Shown one piece after another: positions 23,597 to 34,000 of a DNA stretch of 64,000 nt. Source of the stretch: Streptomyces sp. SN-593. Its GTDB lineage: Bacteria; Actinomycetota; Actinomycetes; Streptomycetales; Streptomycetaceae. The stretch lies in NCBI RefSeq assembly GCF_016756395.1, contig NZ_AP018366.1, positions 1-64,000 on the forward strand, written 5' to 3'. The notes under the pieces were generated by a model. It did not search any database, was not told where the DNA came from, and saw only the letters and a program-made list of their open reading frames with translations. Position 1 is the stretch's first letter, and the number at the start of each line of letters is the position of its first letter. Position numbers and translations under genes: made by a program.

Positions 23597-24558
23597 CGGC
23601 CGTCCGGGCGGCAGGGATCGTGACGACAATGCTCCTTGCTCTCTCAGCTCCTGCGACGGCGGCGTGGGCCACTCCGACTTCACCGCCTGGGGTGGATTGC
23701 CCTCCGCTGCAGCCGGACTGCAACGTCAATGCCGGTGGGACCGCGCCACCAAGTCAGCGACCCCCAAGCAGCACCGGAGGCTCCGGGGGCGGGACCGGGA
23801 AGAAAGCCACGTGCACTCTGGCCGGCCAAACCATCCCCTGTTACCGCGATGGCCTGGGCTGGTTCAGCTCGCTGAATGACTGCTACTGGCAGCTGATGGC
23901 CCCCCAGCCGGCCGCGGACGACCCGCTGAACAAGGACGACAACGGCTATCCCGCCGACGGCGACACGTCCAAGGGCAAGTTCTACTCCGTCACCTGCCCG
24001 GACGTGGCGGGGCAGAACCGGGCGCTGGACGGCGGCGACTACTGGCGGGCCACCCCGCCGCCCGGCTTCGGCGGCGGCCCCGACCTGGCCGCGCTGGCCC
24101 AGCAGGCCGTGACGAAAATGCGGCTGGAGGGCGCGGACGTCGGGATCGCACCGAAACCCGGCAGCAAGGGCGGCTCGGTGGGGCTGCCGGTGTGGGTGTG
24201 GAACGGCAAGGGGCCGCGCACGACCGGCCCGACGTCGGCGAGCGCCACCGCTCTGGGTGTCACCGTGACCGCCACCGCGACCGTGCGGGACGTGGCGTGG
24301 GCGTTCGGTAACGGCACCGCGGTCACCTGCGCGTTCCCCGGCGTCCGGTACACCGCGGCGTACGGCACCCGCGCGCCCGATCACAGCGCGGGGCAGTGCG
24401 GGTTCGCCGGCTATTCCCGGACCGGCACGTACACGGTGACCGCCACCTCGACGTGGGCCGTGCATTGGGCCGGCGGCGGGCAGCAGGGCGACTTGACGAC
24501 CACCAGGACCTCGCAGGTCCAGATCCGCATCGGCGAAGTGCAGGTCGTCGGCGAATAG
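23590..24558 (+). CDS. Secreted protein upstream of Tad genes, 322 aa
   Basis: N-terminal signal peptide (residues ~5-28, ending AATAAWATP type), a Pro/Gly/Ser linker, then a Cys-containing domain (six or more Cys, e.g. ATCTLAGQTIPCYRDG, NDCYWQLM, SVTCPDV) and a C-terminal beta-rich domain (VTVTATATVRDVAWAFG, TGTYTVTATSTWAVHW). Paired cysteines suggest disulphides outside the cell. No enzyme motif seen. ATG overlaps the lipoprotein gene by 7 bp. Such secreted proteins accompany Streptomyces Tad clusters. Confidence 0.72.
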   Translation: MLTAVRAAGIVTTMLLALSAPATAAWATPTSPPGVDCPPLQPDCNVNAGGTAPPSQRPPSSTGGSGGGTGKKATCTLAGQTIPCYRDGLGWFSSLNDCYWQLMAPQPAADDPLNKDDNGYPADGDTSKGKFYSVTCPDVAGQNRALDGGDYWRATPPPGFGGGPDLAALAQQAVTKMRLEGADVGIAPKPGSKGGSVGLPVWVWNGKGPRTTGPTSASATALGVTVTATATVRDVAWAFGNGTAVTCAFPGVRYTAAYGTRAPDHSAGQCGFAGYSRTGTYTVTATSTWAVHWAGGGQQGDLTTTRTSQVQIRIGEVQVVGE

Positions 24559-24588
24559 CCGGCCTGCGTGCTCCAGGAGGACCAGATC

Positions 24589-25317
24589 GTGAGCCAGACC
24601 ACCAATCCCCTGCCCGGGCCCGCTGCCGGGCACCTTCCCGGTCCGGCCGGGCCACCGTCCCAGCAGCCGGCGGCCGCGCCGCGGTTGCTGCGGCAGCGTC
24701 GCCGCCGCCCGGGGCTGATCGCGCTGTCCGCCGCGCTGATCGCCGCGGGCGGCCTGTCCGGGGCGGTGCTGTATGCCTCGTCCGGGCACCGCACCTCGGT
24801 GGTGGTGGTCGCCCGCGACGTGCCGATCGGCGCGCAGATCACCGCCGCCGACCTCACGGAGGCGCAGATCGCGCTCGATCCGGCGGTGAAGGCCGTCAAG
24901 GGGGCCGGAGAGAAGAAGCTGATCGGGCAGCGCGCCGCGGTGGACTTGAAGGCGGGGTCGCTGCTGGCACCGTCGCAGGTGACCCGCAAGACGCTGGTCG
25001 GTCCGGGCGAGCAGTTGGTGGGCGTGAGCGTGAAACCGAACCAGTTGCCGGCGACACCACTGGTGCCGGGACAGAAGGTGCTGGTCGTCTCCACGCCCGA
25101 CCCGAACGCCGCCTCGGACTCCGGTGGCAAGAGCGCGTCGGACGATGCGCCGCCGCAGACACTGACTGCGACGGTGGTCAAGGTGGGCACCCCGCAGACC
25201 GGCACCGGCACCGTGACGGTCGATGTGGCGGTGCCGTCGGGTGACGGGCCGGCGTTGGCCTCGCGGGTTGCGACCGGTGACGTCGCGCTGATCGTCGCGT
25301 CCCGGGACGGCAACTGA
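24589..25317 (+). CDS. SAF-domain CpaB/RcpC-like pilus assembly protein
   Basis: A 242-aa protein with a Pro-rich cytoplasmic start, one membrane segment near residues 43-62 (GLIALSAALIAAGGLSGAVL), and a SAF domain (VVVARDVPIGAQITAADL, then LKAGSLLAPSQV) followed by a CpaB-like strand region (LVGVSVKPNQLPATPLVPGQKVLVV). CpaB/RcpC proteins assemble the outer part of Tad pili. GTG at 24589 has AGGAGG eight bases before it. TGATG coupling to the ParA-like gene. Confidence 0.8.
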   Translation: MSQTTNPLPGPAAGHLPGPAGPPSQQPAAAPRLLRQRRRRPGLIALSAALIAAGGLSGAVLYASSGHRTSVVVVARDVPIGAQITAADLTEAQIALDPAVKAVKGAGEKKLIGQRAAVDLKAGSLLAPSQVTRKTLVGPGEQLVGVSVKPNQLPATPLVPGQKVLVVSTPDPNAASDSGGKSASDDAPPQTLTATVVKVGTPQTGTGTVTVDVAVPSGDGPALASRVATGDVALIVASRDGN

Positions 25318-26132
25318 TGGCTGTTATCGCTCTGGCCGGGGGGCTCGGTGCTCCGGGCGTGACCACCACCGCCATGGCGCTGCTGATGACCTGGCCGCTC
25401 GAACCGGGGCGCCGTGTGGTGCTGGCCGAGTGCGATCCGGACGGCGGCGCTATCCTGCCCGGCGCGCTGCAGGGCACGGTGGCCAACACCTACGGGCTGC
25501 GCAACCTCGCCCTGGCGGGCCGGCAGGGCCAGCTCGCCGACGCGTTCTGGCGGCAACTGGTTGACGTCACCGACGCGGCCAGCCACGACCGCCTGGTCCT
25601 GCCGGGCATCTACGACCCGGCGCACGCGTCATCGCTCGCGCCGGTATGGGACCAGCTCGCCACGCTGTTCGCGGGGATCGAACAGCACCATCACGATGTG
25701 CTAGTCGACCTGGGGCGGCGCGGCGCTTTTGGCCCGTCGGCGGTGCTGGCGAAGCGAGCAGATGTGGTGCTGATGGTGGCCCGCAACACGCTGCGCGGGC
25801 TGCAGAGCGCACAGGTGCGACTGGGCGCGTTGCGGGAGCAGTTGGGCGGCGCCGCCGAGATCGGCTTGGTCCTGGTGGAGGCCGGCCCGTTCGGACGGGA
25901 AGAGATTCAGCGGCACCTGGGCGCCGAGGTAGTGGCGGTGCTGCCCTGGCAACCGGAGCACGCCGCGGTCTTGTCGGACGGTGCGGCGCAGCCGCGGCGG
26001 TTCGAGAGCGGGGAGTTGATACGTGCGGCCCGCACCGCGACCACCAGGATCCGGCAGATGGTCGCCACCCGCCGCTCCCGCCTCGGTTGGCCTACCGGGG
26101 CCGGCGGGCGGGAGGTGAGCGGTGCGCGCTAA
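25317..26132 (+). CDS. TadZ/CpaE-like ParA-family protein
   Basis: A 271-aa MinD/ParA-fold protein that would position the Tad apparatus. The P-loop at residues 8-19 reads GGLGAPGVTTTA: the usual signature and catalytic Lys of ParA proteins are absent, as in several TadZ proteins. VVLAECDPDGG and VLVDLGRRG are the switch and Walker B-like strands, and VLMVARNTLRGL fits the later ParA strand. It may bind but not hydrolyse nucleotide. It overlaps the next gene by 11 bp. Confidence 0.78.
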   Translation: MAVIALAGGLGAPGVTTTAMALLMTWPLEPGRRVVLAECDPDGGAILPGALQGTVANTYGLRNLALAGRQGQLADAFWRQLVDVTDAASHDRLVLPGIYDPAHASSLAPVWDQLATLFAGIEQHHHDVLVDLGRRGAFGPSAVLAKRADVVLMVARNTLRGLQSAQVRLGALREQLGGAAEIGLVLVEAGPFGREEIQRHLGAEVVAVLPWQPEHAAVLSDGAAQPRRFESGELIRAARTATTRIRQMVATRRSRLGWPTGAGGREVSGAR

Positions 26133-27636
26133 CCCTCTGCACGTCAATCCGGTTGTGGCGCCGATGCCGCCGCAGTGGCAGGGCCATCCCGGGCCGCCGG
26201 CGGTCCCCCCGGTTGCTGCGGGCCGGGCGGCGGCGCCCGGGACGGTCGGGGCTCCGGTGCCGCAGGCCATCGTGGATTACGAGGCGGTGCGGCTGATCAA
26301 GAAGGAGGTCGGGGAGCGGCTGACGGAACTGCTGCGCGCCCAGCCGGGGATGAGCCCGGCGGCGCAGGAGCAGCAGGGCCGTGCCCTGATCAACGAGCAG
26401 GTCGCGATCTGGGCGGATGCGGCGGCGATCAAGCGGGAGGTGTCGACGACCGCGGCAGAGGATGCCGCGCTCGCGCAGGCGGTGTTCGACCTGCAGTTCC
26501 GTGCCGGGCGGCTGCAGCAGCATCTCGACAACACCGCCGTGGAGAACATCTTCATCAACGGCTACCAAGACGTCTGGCTGGACTTCACCGACGGCCGGCG
26601 GGTGCAGGTGCCGCCGGTGGCCGACTCCGACGAAGAACTGCGGGAGTTGCTGCGGGATCTCGCCCGGCGCACGACCGGCCAGAACGAGCGCTCGCTGAGC
26701 ACGGCGGACCCGTTCCTGGCGCTGCGGCTCGCCGACGGGTCCCGCCTGCAGGCGGTCATCGACGTCACCCCCGGCACGTATGTGACGATCCGCCGGCACA
26801 GCATGCGCCACGCGGACCTGTCCCACCTGGTCAAGCTGGGGATGCTGGACACGACGCTCGGGTACTTCCTGCGGGCCGCGATCCACGCCGAGAAGAACAT
26901 CATGATCGTCGGAGGCCAGGCGGCCGGGAAGACGACGCTGCTGCGAGCCCTGCTCAAGGAGATCCCGCAGGACGAGCGGTTCGCCACGCTGGAGACCGAG
27001 TTCGAGCTGTTCGCGCACGAGAACAACTGGCACCGCCAGGTCGTGCCGATGGAAGCCCGCGAGTCCAACGGCGAGCGGATCGACGGGCACGGCGCCGGCG
27101 AGATCTCCCTGATGGACCTGATGTACCGGGCGCTGCGCATGTCGCTGGCGCGGATCGTCGTCGGCGAAGTCCGCGGCCCGGAGATCGTCGCGATGCTGCA
27201 GGCCATGACGAACGGCCAGGGCGGCAACCTGTGCACCCTCCACGCCATCCACCCCAGCGTCGTGTTCGATCGGATCGCGGAGTTGTACCTGCTGGCGCAG
27301 GCCAACATGAGCGAATCGCTGGCATACCGGCAGGCCGCGAACGGCCTGCACTTCATCGTGTTCGTGAACTCCGTGGACGAGACCCGCATCGGCGGGCACC
27401 GGCACCGGTTCATCTCCCACGTCCTGGAGGTGACCGGTATCGGGGAGGGCGGCCGCCCCGACACGAATCTGATCTTCGGGCCGCGACCGGAGTGGGGCGA
27501 GGACCGCGCGGTGCCGCTCATGCACCCGCGGTGCATCAACGACCTGCGTCGCGCCGGCTTCGACGCCGACCTGCTCAACGAAGCCCGCGGCACCTGGCCC
27601 GGGCCGCTGCCGCTGATGATCCGGGAGGCGTCCTGA
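26122..27636 (+). CDS. tadA: TadA/CpaF-type secretion ATPase
   Basis: A 504-aa hexameric secretion ATPase driving pilus assembly. N-terminal ~50 residues are Pro-rich, then a helical domain, the VENIFINGYQDVWL segment typical of CpaF, Walker A GGQAAGKTT near residue 264, ATLETEFEL (Asp/Glu box), ARIVVGEVRGPE near residue 343 (Walker B) and the His box LCTLHAIHP. All key motifs are present. GTG start at 26122 with GGGAGG upstream. TGATG coupling to tadB. Confidence 0.92.
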   Translation: MRANPLHVNPVVAPMPPQWQGHPGPPAVPPVAAGRAAAPGTVGAPVPQAIVDYEAVRLIKKEVGERLTELLRAQPGMSPAAQEQQGRALINEQVAIWADAAAIKREVSTTAAEDAALAQAVFDLQFRAGRLQQHLDNTAVENIFINGYQDVWLDFTDGRRVQVPPVADSDEELRELLRDLARRTTGQNERSLSTADPFLALRLADGSRLQAVIDVTPGTYVTIRRHSMRHADLSHLVKLGMLDTTLGYFLRAAIHAEKNIMIVGGQAAGKTTLLRALLKEIPQDERFATLETEFELFAHENNWHRQVVPMEARESNGERIDGHGAGEISLMDLMYRALRMSLARIVVGEVRGPEIVAMLQAMTNGQGGNLCTLHAIHPSVVFDRIAELYLLAQANMSESLAYRQAANGLHFIVFVNSVDETRIGGHRHRFISHVLEVTGIGEGGRPDTNLIFGPRPEWGEDRAVPLMHPRCINDLRRAGFDADLLNEARGTWPGPLPLMIREAS

Positions 27637-28583
27637 TGACCGGGCTGCTGCTGTGGGTGCTGTCCGGCCTGGCCGTGGCTGGTGGAGCGGTCGGCGTCGT
27701 CGCCGGCACGGTCGGCACCGACGCCCCGCAAGGTCCTTCCCTGCTGCTGCGTCTGCGGGCCCGTACCGGCCACGCCGACCTGGACGCGCGGATGCGGCGC
27801 CGCACCCGCCTCGCAATCGGGTCCGTGGCCGGTCTGGGGGTGTGGCTGGGCACCGGCGTGTTCGTCGCGGGTGTCCTGGTACTGCTGGCCTTCATCGGGG
27901 TGCCGTGGCTGCTGGCCCCCACCAAGGGCGCCGCAGTGCGGATCGCGAAACTGGAGGCGCTCGGGGACTGGACGATGCGCCTGTCGAACGTGCTGCGGCT
28001 GGGCCGCGGCCTGGACGAGGCGCTACAGATCTCCCGCAAGGGCGTGCCCGACGCGATCGCCGGCGACGTCGGCGACCTGGTCGACCGTCTGCAGGTCGGA
28101 TGGCGCTCCACTGAGGCGCTGCGCGCGTTCGGGGACGCCCTCGATGACGTGACCGCCGACAAGATCGTGGCGGCGCTGATCCTGTCCGCGTCCGACCGCG
28201 GGCCGGGCCTCGCGCAGGCGCTGGAGGACCTGGCGGAGTCCGTCCACGAAGAGGTCGCCAAGCGCCGGGCGATCGAGGCAGACCGGGCCAAGCCCCGTAC
28301 GACGGTGCGATGGATGACCATCATCACTCTCGGTGTGGCCGGCGCCGGGTTCCTGGTGCCGGGCTACACCCACCCGTACGGGACACTGCTGGGGCAACTG
28401 GTCCTCGCGCTGCTCGCGGCCGGGTTCGTCGCGGTCATGGTGTGGATGCGGCAGCTCGCCGACCACCGGCCGATCCCCCGGTTCCTGATCGCCGATCCCC
28501 GCAGCCGCGTCGCCCGGCCGGTTCCGGCAGCAGCGGCCACCGGTGCGGTGCCGGGCGCTGTTGCGGCTGGGGAGGCGCTGTGA
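27636..28583 (+). CDS. tadB: TadB-like type II secretion F-domain protein
   Basis: A 315-aa inner-membrane platform protein: membrane segments near residues 3-25 and 64-92, a cytoplasmic T2SSF domain (residues ~105-220; NVLRLGRGLDEALQISRKG, ASDRGPGLAQALEDLAESV, KPRTTVRWMTI), and two C-terminal membrane helices near 225-245 and 250-270. Coupled to tadA and, by GTGA overlap, to tadC. Confidence 0.88.
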   Translation: MTGLLLWVLSGLAVAGGAVGVVAGTVGTDAPQGPSLLLRLRARTGHADLDARMRRRTRLAIGSVAGLGVWLGTGVFVAGVLVLLAFIGVPWLLAPTKGAAVRIAKLEALGDWTMRLSNVLRLGRGLDEALQISRKGVPDAIAGDVGDLVDRLQVGWRSTEALRAFGDALDDVTADKIVAALILSASDRGPGLAQALEDLAESVHEEVAKRRAIEADRAKPRTTVRWMTIITLGVAGAGFLVPGYTHPYGTLLGQLVLALLAAGFVAVMVWMRQLADHRPIPRFLIADPRSRVARPVPAAAATGAVPGAVAAGEAL

Positions 28584-29461
28584 TCCCGATCGGTCCGATC
28601 CTGGCCGGGTGCACGGTCGGCGCCGGTGTGGCCTTGCTCGTCAAGGAGTTGGGCAGGCCGGCGCCGGCACTCGGGCCCGCGCTGCAGCGCCTCAACCAGC
28701 CCGCCGCGCCGCGGCCGGAGACGGTCAGTGAGGACCGTGACGAGCGGTGGGGGGCGTGGCTGGTCGACCACGTCGGGCACCTTCCCGGCGTGCGCATCCC
28801 GCATCAGAATCTGGCGCTGGTCGGGCAGTCCGCGGGGCGGTTCATGCTGACGAAGGTGGCGCTGGCGGCTGCCGGGCTGCTGCTGCCGCCGCTGGCCACG
28901 ATCCCGTTCCTGCTGCTCGGCTTCCCCTTCTACCTGCCGGCGATCTTCGGGGTGCTGGCAGCCGGGGTGCTGTGGATCGCCCCGGACCTGGCATTGCGGG
29001 ATCAAGCACGCCGGGCCCGGGAGGAGTTCGCGCACGGGATGGCCGCCTACCTGGACCTGGTCGCGCTCAAGCGGGCCGCGAACATCTCCGCGGAGCAGGC
29101 CATGGAGCAGGCCGCCGAAGTCGGGGAGGGCTGGGCGTTCGTCCGTATCCAGCAGGCCCTGGCCCGCTCCCGGGTCGACAAGGTCCCGCACTGGGAGAGT
29201 CTGGGGCGGCTGACCGCGGAGCTGGATCTGCCGGTGCTGGACGACCTGGCGGCGATCATGCGGCAGTCCAGCGACGACGGCGCGTCCGTCTACGCGACGC
29301 TGCGCTCCCGCGCGCGGAACCTGCGCGGCGAGCTGCTGTCGGACCAGGCCACCGAGGCCAACGCCGACTCGGAAAAAATGACCGCGCCCGGCGCGTTCCT
29401 CGCCGTCCTGGTGATGCTCCTCATCGCGTTCCCCGCGGTCATCCGCATCCTCACCACCTGA
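28580..29461 (+). CDS. tadC: TadC-like type II secretion F-domain protein
   Basis: A 293-aa partner of TadB: a membrane segment at residues 3-22, a pair near 95-140, the T2SSF domain (YLDLVALKRAANISAEQAM, LPVLDDLAAIMRQSSDDGASV, GELLSDQATEANADSEKM) and a final membrane helix near 270-292. GTG start at 28580 overlapping the tadB stop. Together with TadA and TadB it forms the core motor. Confidence 0.88.
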   Translation: MIPIGPILAGCTVGAGVALLVKELGRPAPALGPALQRLNQPAAPRPETVSEDRDERWGAWLVDHVGHLPGVRIPHQNLALVGQSAGRFMLTKVALAAAGLLLPPLATIPFLLLGFPFYLPAIFGVLAAGVLWIAPDLALRDQARRAREEFAHGMAAYLDLVALKRAANISAEQAMEQAAEVGEGWAFVRIQQALARSRVDKVPHWESLGRLTAELDLPVLDDLAAIMRQSSDDGASVYATLRSRARNLRGELLSDQATEANADSEKMTAPGAFLAVLVMLLIAFPAVIRILTT

Positions 29462-29483
29462 ACGAACCTGAAGGAGAAGGCAC

Positions 29484-29690
29484 ATGAACAAGATCGCTGT
29501 CCGTCTGGCCCGGGCGACCGGGTGGGCACAGGGCCGGCTGGAGGCCGGCCGGGCCTGCGGGGACGACCGGGGCGACATCTCGATCACCACCATCATCATC
29601 TGGGTGGCCGCCGTCGCCGGAGCGCTCGTCATCGCCGGCACGATCGCCGTGGTGATGTCCAAGTACAACGGCCAGCTGTCCGGGATCTGA
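29484..29690 (+). CDS. Flp-type pilin-like protein, 68 aa
   Basis: Short protein with a charged N-terminus, the stretch DRGDISITTIIIWVAAV followed by a hydrophobic helix (residues ~33-58), and a polar end (MSKYNGQLSGI). Size, single helix and position between tadC and the TadE-like genes fit the major Flp pilin. The start is well supported by AAGGAGAAGG. The cleavage site would lie near GDDRGD, but it does not match the classic Flp motif exactly. Confidence 0.7.
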   Translation: MNKIAVRLARATGWAQGRLEAGRACGDDRGDISITTIIIWVAAVAGALVIAGTIAVVMSKYNGQLSGI

Positions 29691-29692
29691 CG

Positions 29693-30112
29693 ATGCGGCG
29701 GGTACGGGGGTGGACGGCGGCGATACGGGCGCGCGCCCACGGCGACCAGGGCGACACGTCCCTGCAAATGGCGATCGTCTTCCCCGTCGTCATCCTGATG
29801 ACGGTCGCCGTGGTGCAGGCCAGCATGTGGTACTACGCCCGGAACATCGCGCTGACTGCCGCCCGGGAGGGCATCAACGTCGGCCGCGGCTACCAGTCCT
29901 CCCCCAGCCAGGGCGCGGCCCGGGCCCGCGAGACGCTGGACCGGATCGGCGGCGACAGCCTGCACGGCGCCGGGGTGTCCACCGACGGCAGCACCGCGGA
30001 CACCGTGACGATCACCGTGTCCGGCACCGCGCTCTCCATGCTGCCGTTCGTGCCGGGCCTGCACGTCTCCCAGTCCGCGTCCGCGGCCCGCGAGCACTGG
30101 ACCACGCCGTGA
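29693..30112 (+). CDS. TadE-like pseudopilin, 139 aa
   Basis: N-terminal Arg-rich segment, then GDTSLQMAIVFPVVILMTVAVVQ (residues ~20-42), the conserved TadE hydrophobic helix with its ...FP- signature, and a ~95-aa extracytoplasmic domain. Minor pilin of Tad pili. Follows the Flp-like gene by 2 bp; GTGA overlap with the next gene. Confidence 0.82.
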   Translation: MRRVRGWTAAIRARAHGDQGDTSLQMAIVFPVVILMTVAVVQASMWYYARNIALTAAREGINVGRGYQSSPSQGAARARETLDRIGGDSLHGAGVSTDGSTADTVTITVSGTALSMLPFVPGLHVSQSASAAREHWTTP

Positions 30113-30561
30113 ACCGCCGGGCCGTGGCCAGGCTACGGGCCCGCGGGGATCGCGGCAGCGAGGCCATCCAGGCGGCGATCGTCACCCCCTTGCTGATCGG
30201 GTTCCTGTGCACGGCGATCGCCGCCGGCCGGCTGGTCATCTCCGACGGGAAAATCGACTCCGCCGCGGAAGACGCCGCACGCGCCGCCTCGATCGAGCGA
30301 AGCGCGGGTGCCGCCCAGGCCGCAGCCGACACCGCGGCCGCCAAGTCCCTCAATGACCAGGGCATCAAGTGCGCCAGCGAGCACGTCGCGGTCGATGTCG
30401 GCGGCCTGAACGTGCCGGTCGGGCAGGTCGGCTACGTGCACGTCACCGTCCGGTGCACCGTGAACCTGTCGGACCTGCTGCTGCCCGGCGTGCCCGGATC
30501 CAAGACCCTCACCAGCTCGTTCACCTCGAGCGTTGATGCGTACCGATCGAGGCAGGGATGA
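30109..30561 (+). CDS. TadE/TadF-like pseudopilin, 150 aa
   Basis: Same architecture as its neighbour: Arg-rich start, RGSEAIQAAIVTPLLIGFLC (residues ~15-38), then a soluble domain containing two Cys (IKCASEHV, VTVRCTVN) that may pair. The E/P-containing hydrophobic signature matches TadE/TadF. Coupled to both neighbours by overlapping start/stop codons. Confidence 0.8.
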   Translation: MNRRAVARLRARGDRGSEAIQAAIVTPLLIGFLCTAIAAGRLVISDGKIDSAAEDAARAASIERSAGAAQAAADTAAAKSLNDQGIKCASEHVAVDVGGLNVPVGQVGYVHVTVRCTVNLSDLLLPGVPGSKTLTSSFTSSVDAYRSRQG

Positions 30562-31007
30562 ACGCCACAGCGCGAGGCATGCGCCGCCTGGCCGCGCGCG
30601 AAGACCGCGGGGGGATCGCGGTGTTCACCGCGATCGTGACGATCGCGCTGCTCGGGATCATCGGCCTGGTCATCGACGGCGGCGGCAAAATGAACGCCAC
30701 CGAACGCGCCGACACCATCGCGATGGAAGCCGCCCGCGCCGCGGGGCAGGCTCTCGACCCCGGCGCGGCCGTCACCGGCACCGCCTACCGCGTCGACCCG
30801 CAGGCCGCGACCGCCGCCGCGCAGGCCTTCCTCCGCCAGGCCGGCGAAAGCGGACGCATCAGCATCTCCCCCGACGGCACCACCATCACCGTCACCATCC
30901 ACGCCACCTACGCCACGAAGTTCCTGCCCGCGGCCGGCATTGACTCCCTGCCCGTGACCGGGCACGGAAGCGCGAAGCTCCTGCACGGCGTGAACATCCC
31001 CGACTAG
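30558..31007 (+). CDS. TadG-like (Tad-domain) pilus protein, 149 aa
   Basis: Begins with EDRGGIAVFTAIVTIALLGIIGL, then VIDGGGKMNATERADTIAMEAARAAGQ, which is the DxGG...R-A-Q/D pattern of N-terminal TadG (Tad-like Flp) domains. It lacks the large VWA domain of full TadG, so it is a short form. ATGA overlap with the previous gene. Confidence 0.8.
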   Translation: MNATARGMRRLAAREDRGGIAVFTAIVTIALLGIIGLVIDGGGKMNATERADTIAMEAARAAGQALDPGAAVTGTAYRVDPQAATAAAQAFLRQAGESGRISISPDGTTITVTIHATYATKFLPAAGIDSLPVTGHGSAKLLHGVNIPD

Positions 31008-31038
31008 CACCAGCACACCCTCAGAAGGGCCCCCGACG

Positions 31039-34000
31039 ATGCCTCAGCCCTCCCCCACCAAACCCGCCCGCCGCGCCGGTTCCAGCTCGGCCGCAGCACT
31101 GCGGGCCCTGGGCAGCTTCGTCGTGCTGCTGGCCCTGCTGATCGGCCTGCCGCTGCTGCTGTGGTGGGCCACTGCTGTTGTCGGCCCGGACGGCGTGCGC
31201 GCCCTGGGCAACCTCGCCTCCACCCGGGACTCCGGGCAGGTGTTCCTGCTCGCACTCGCCGCGATCGGATGGATCGGCTGGGCAGCCTTCGCCGTCTCGG
31301 TCCTGCTGGAAATCCCCGCCCAACTGCGCGGCCGCAGCGCACCGCAACTACGGGGCCTTCTCGGACAGCGCACCGCCGCGACCCTGGTCGGTGCGATCTT
31401 CCTCGTGCTGCCGGCCGGCACCGCGCTCGCCGCGGCCGCCGCCCCCGCCGCGCACGCCGCAACCCCCAGCTCCACAGCCGCCGTCCATCCCCGCGGCCTG
31501 GCCCAGCAGGCCGCGGCCGCTTCCACGCCCCACACGCCCTCCGAGCACCGTCCGGCTTCGGTCTCGTACACCGTGCAAGAAGTGCGACCGGCGGAGAGCC
31601 TGTGGTCGATCGCGCAGCAGCAACTCGGCGACGGCAACCGCTGGCAGGAGATCGCTGACCTCAACACCGGCCGCACCATGGCCGACGGCACCACATTCCG
31701 CGCCGACGCGCCGATCCAGCCCGGGTGGGTCCTGCACCTGCCCAGCGATGCACACGCCCAGGACGCGAGCAGCAACTCGACAAACAGCGAACCCGCCGGC
31801 ACACACGCCACTTACACCGTCGCCCCTGGCGACTCCCTCTCCTCGATCGCGCAGCAGCAACTCGGGGACGAAACGAAGTGGCCCGACATCTACGCCCTGA
31901 ACAAGGGCCACGTCACCGACCCCGATCTCATCTACCCCCGCGAGCACCTGCAACTGCCCGGCACCGCGCCCAGCAAGCAGGGGCCGCCCGCTGCTCACGA
32001 GACACCGCAGCACAAGGCGCCATCGACCACGACCCCGCCGCCCGCCACGCCCCCACCGGCGGACACCGCCCCGAGCACCGCGCCACGGGCCAGTACCGCT
32101 CCCGCCGTCACGCCCACGCAGCAGCCCGGCATCGCGCCGGCCCCCGACCGCACCCCCGCCACAGCCGCGACGACGGGATCGACTACTGCCGCGCACACCA
32201 CGGCGACCGGAAGCCGCATGCCGCTGTACGCACTCGGCGGCGGCCTGCTGGCCGCGGCCGTGCTGACCATGCTCGGGCTGCGCCGGCGCCACCAGCAGCG
32301 GCGCCGCGGCATCAGCCGCCGTATTCCCCTGCCCACCGGCAGCGCGGCCGCCACCGAACAGGCCCTGCGCGCCACCGAACACCCCGACGTGCCGCAGTTC
32401 ATCGACAGCGCGCTGCGCACCGCCGCGATCGGCCTGGCCGCCGCCAGCCGTGTTCTGCCTGACCTGTCCGCGGTCGTCTACGACGGGCACGGCCTGGAGC
32501 TGCGGCTGACCGCACCGGCCGCTCCGGTCGCCCCGTTCGCTGCGGTCGACGGCGATCTCGCGCGCTGGCGGTGCTCCGTCGACAGCAACGAACTCCTCCC
32601 GGCGGAGCGCATCGACACGGTCGAGGCCCCCTACCCGGCGCTGGTCACCCTCGGCTCTACCGCGACCAGCACCGTCCTGGTCGACCTGGAGCACTACGGG
32701 CTGGTCGCGCTGACCGGCCCGCACCGTCGCGCCGTGCTGCGGGCCCTGGCGATCGAGCTGGCTACCTCCCGATATGCCGAACACCTCGATGTCGCGGTCA
32801 CCGGCGCCGGCACCTGCCCGGGCCTGGCGCCGCTGGTACCGGAGTGGTTCACCGCTTACGACACCGTGGACGCCGCAATGCGGGCCGCGCAGGATCATCA
32901 CGCCATGCAAGCCCGTGCGCTGGCCGACCTCGGCGTCGACGGGCTGCGCGGCGCCCGGCTCCGCGATGACCAGGCATCGGTCTGGACGCCGTACCTGCTG
33001 CTCGCCGACGATGCTGACGACGACACGACCGGCGCGCTCGCCGAGCTGGCCGACCGCCGCCCCCGTACGGCCGGTGCGGTCGTCACCGCCGCCGGCACGG
33101 TTGCCACCACACCGCTGCCGCCCGGCGGGTGGCTGCTCGACACGACGGCCGGGCAGGTCCGCCTTCCCGACGTCGATCTGACGGTCCACTTGCAGGTGCT
33201 GCCCGATGACGCCTACAGCGACGTGATCGCGCTTCTCGCCGAGTCGGACGAATCCCGGCCCGATGTCCCGGCCCGGCCGCCGACGACCGCGCCGGACGCC
33301 CTGCCGGATCCCGCCGCCGCGGCGGCGGCCCCGCCGGTGACGGCCGCTGCGGCGGCTGTTCCGAAACTGCACGCCGCCTCCCGCTCCGGCCGTGTCCAGC
33401 TCCCCGAGTCCCATGACGGCGACAGCGACAGCAACGCCGGAGCATCGCTGGACAGCCTGATGGCCAGCTTCGCCGATCTCGAAGACTCCGTCGAAGGAGC
33501 AGCGGACGAACCCGACCCGGAGGTGACCGCCGCTGTGGCGCCTGCGGCGGTACTGCCGCCGGCGCCCCGTTCACCTGAGCCGGCGGCGCCGTCTGACCCT
33601 CTGATCCGGGTCCTGGGCCCGGTCGACATCATCGGTGCCGGCGGAACCGCGGACACCAAGTACGTGCGGACCCTCACCGAGATCGCCGCGTGGATGGTGC
33701 TGCATCCTGGCCTGGACCACCATGCCCTCGACGAGGCGATCTGGCCTGGCCGCGAGGTCTCCCGCAAGACCCGCAACCCCTGGATCTCACGGTTGCGGAC
33801 GCTACTCGGGACCGCGGCAGACGGCACCAAGTACCTGCCCGCGATCGCGACCACCGACGACGCCCGCTACCGGTTCGCCGACCGGGTCACCAGCGACTGG
33901 CAGCTTTTCCAGGACCTCGCGGCCAAGGGGGCCGCCAGTTCCGGCGACCATGCCGACGACCTGCTGCGGGCCGCACTGGACATGGTCCGCGGCCGCCCGT

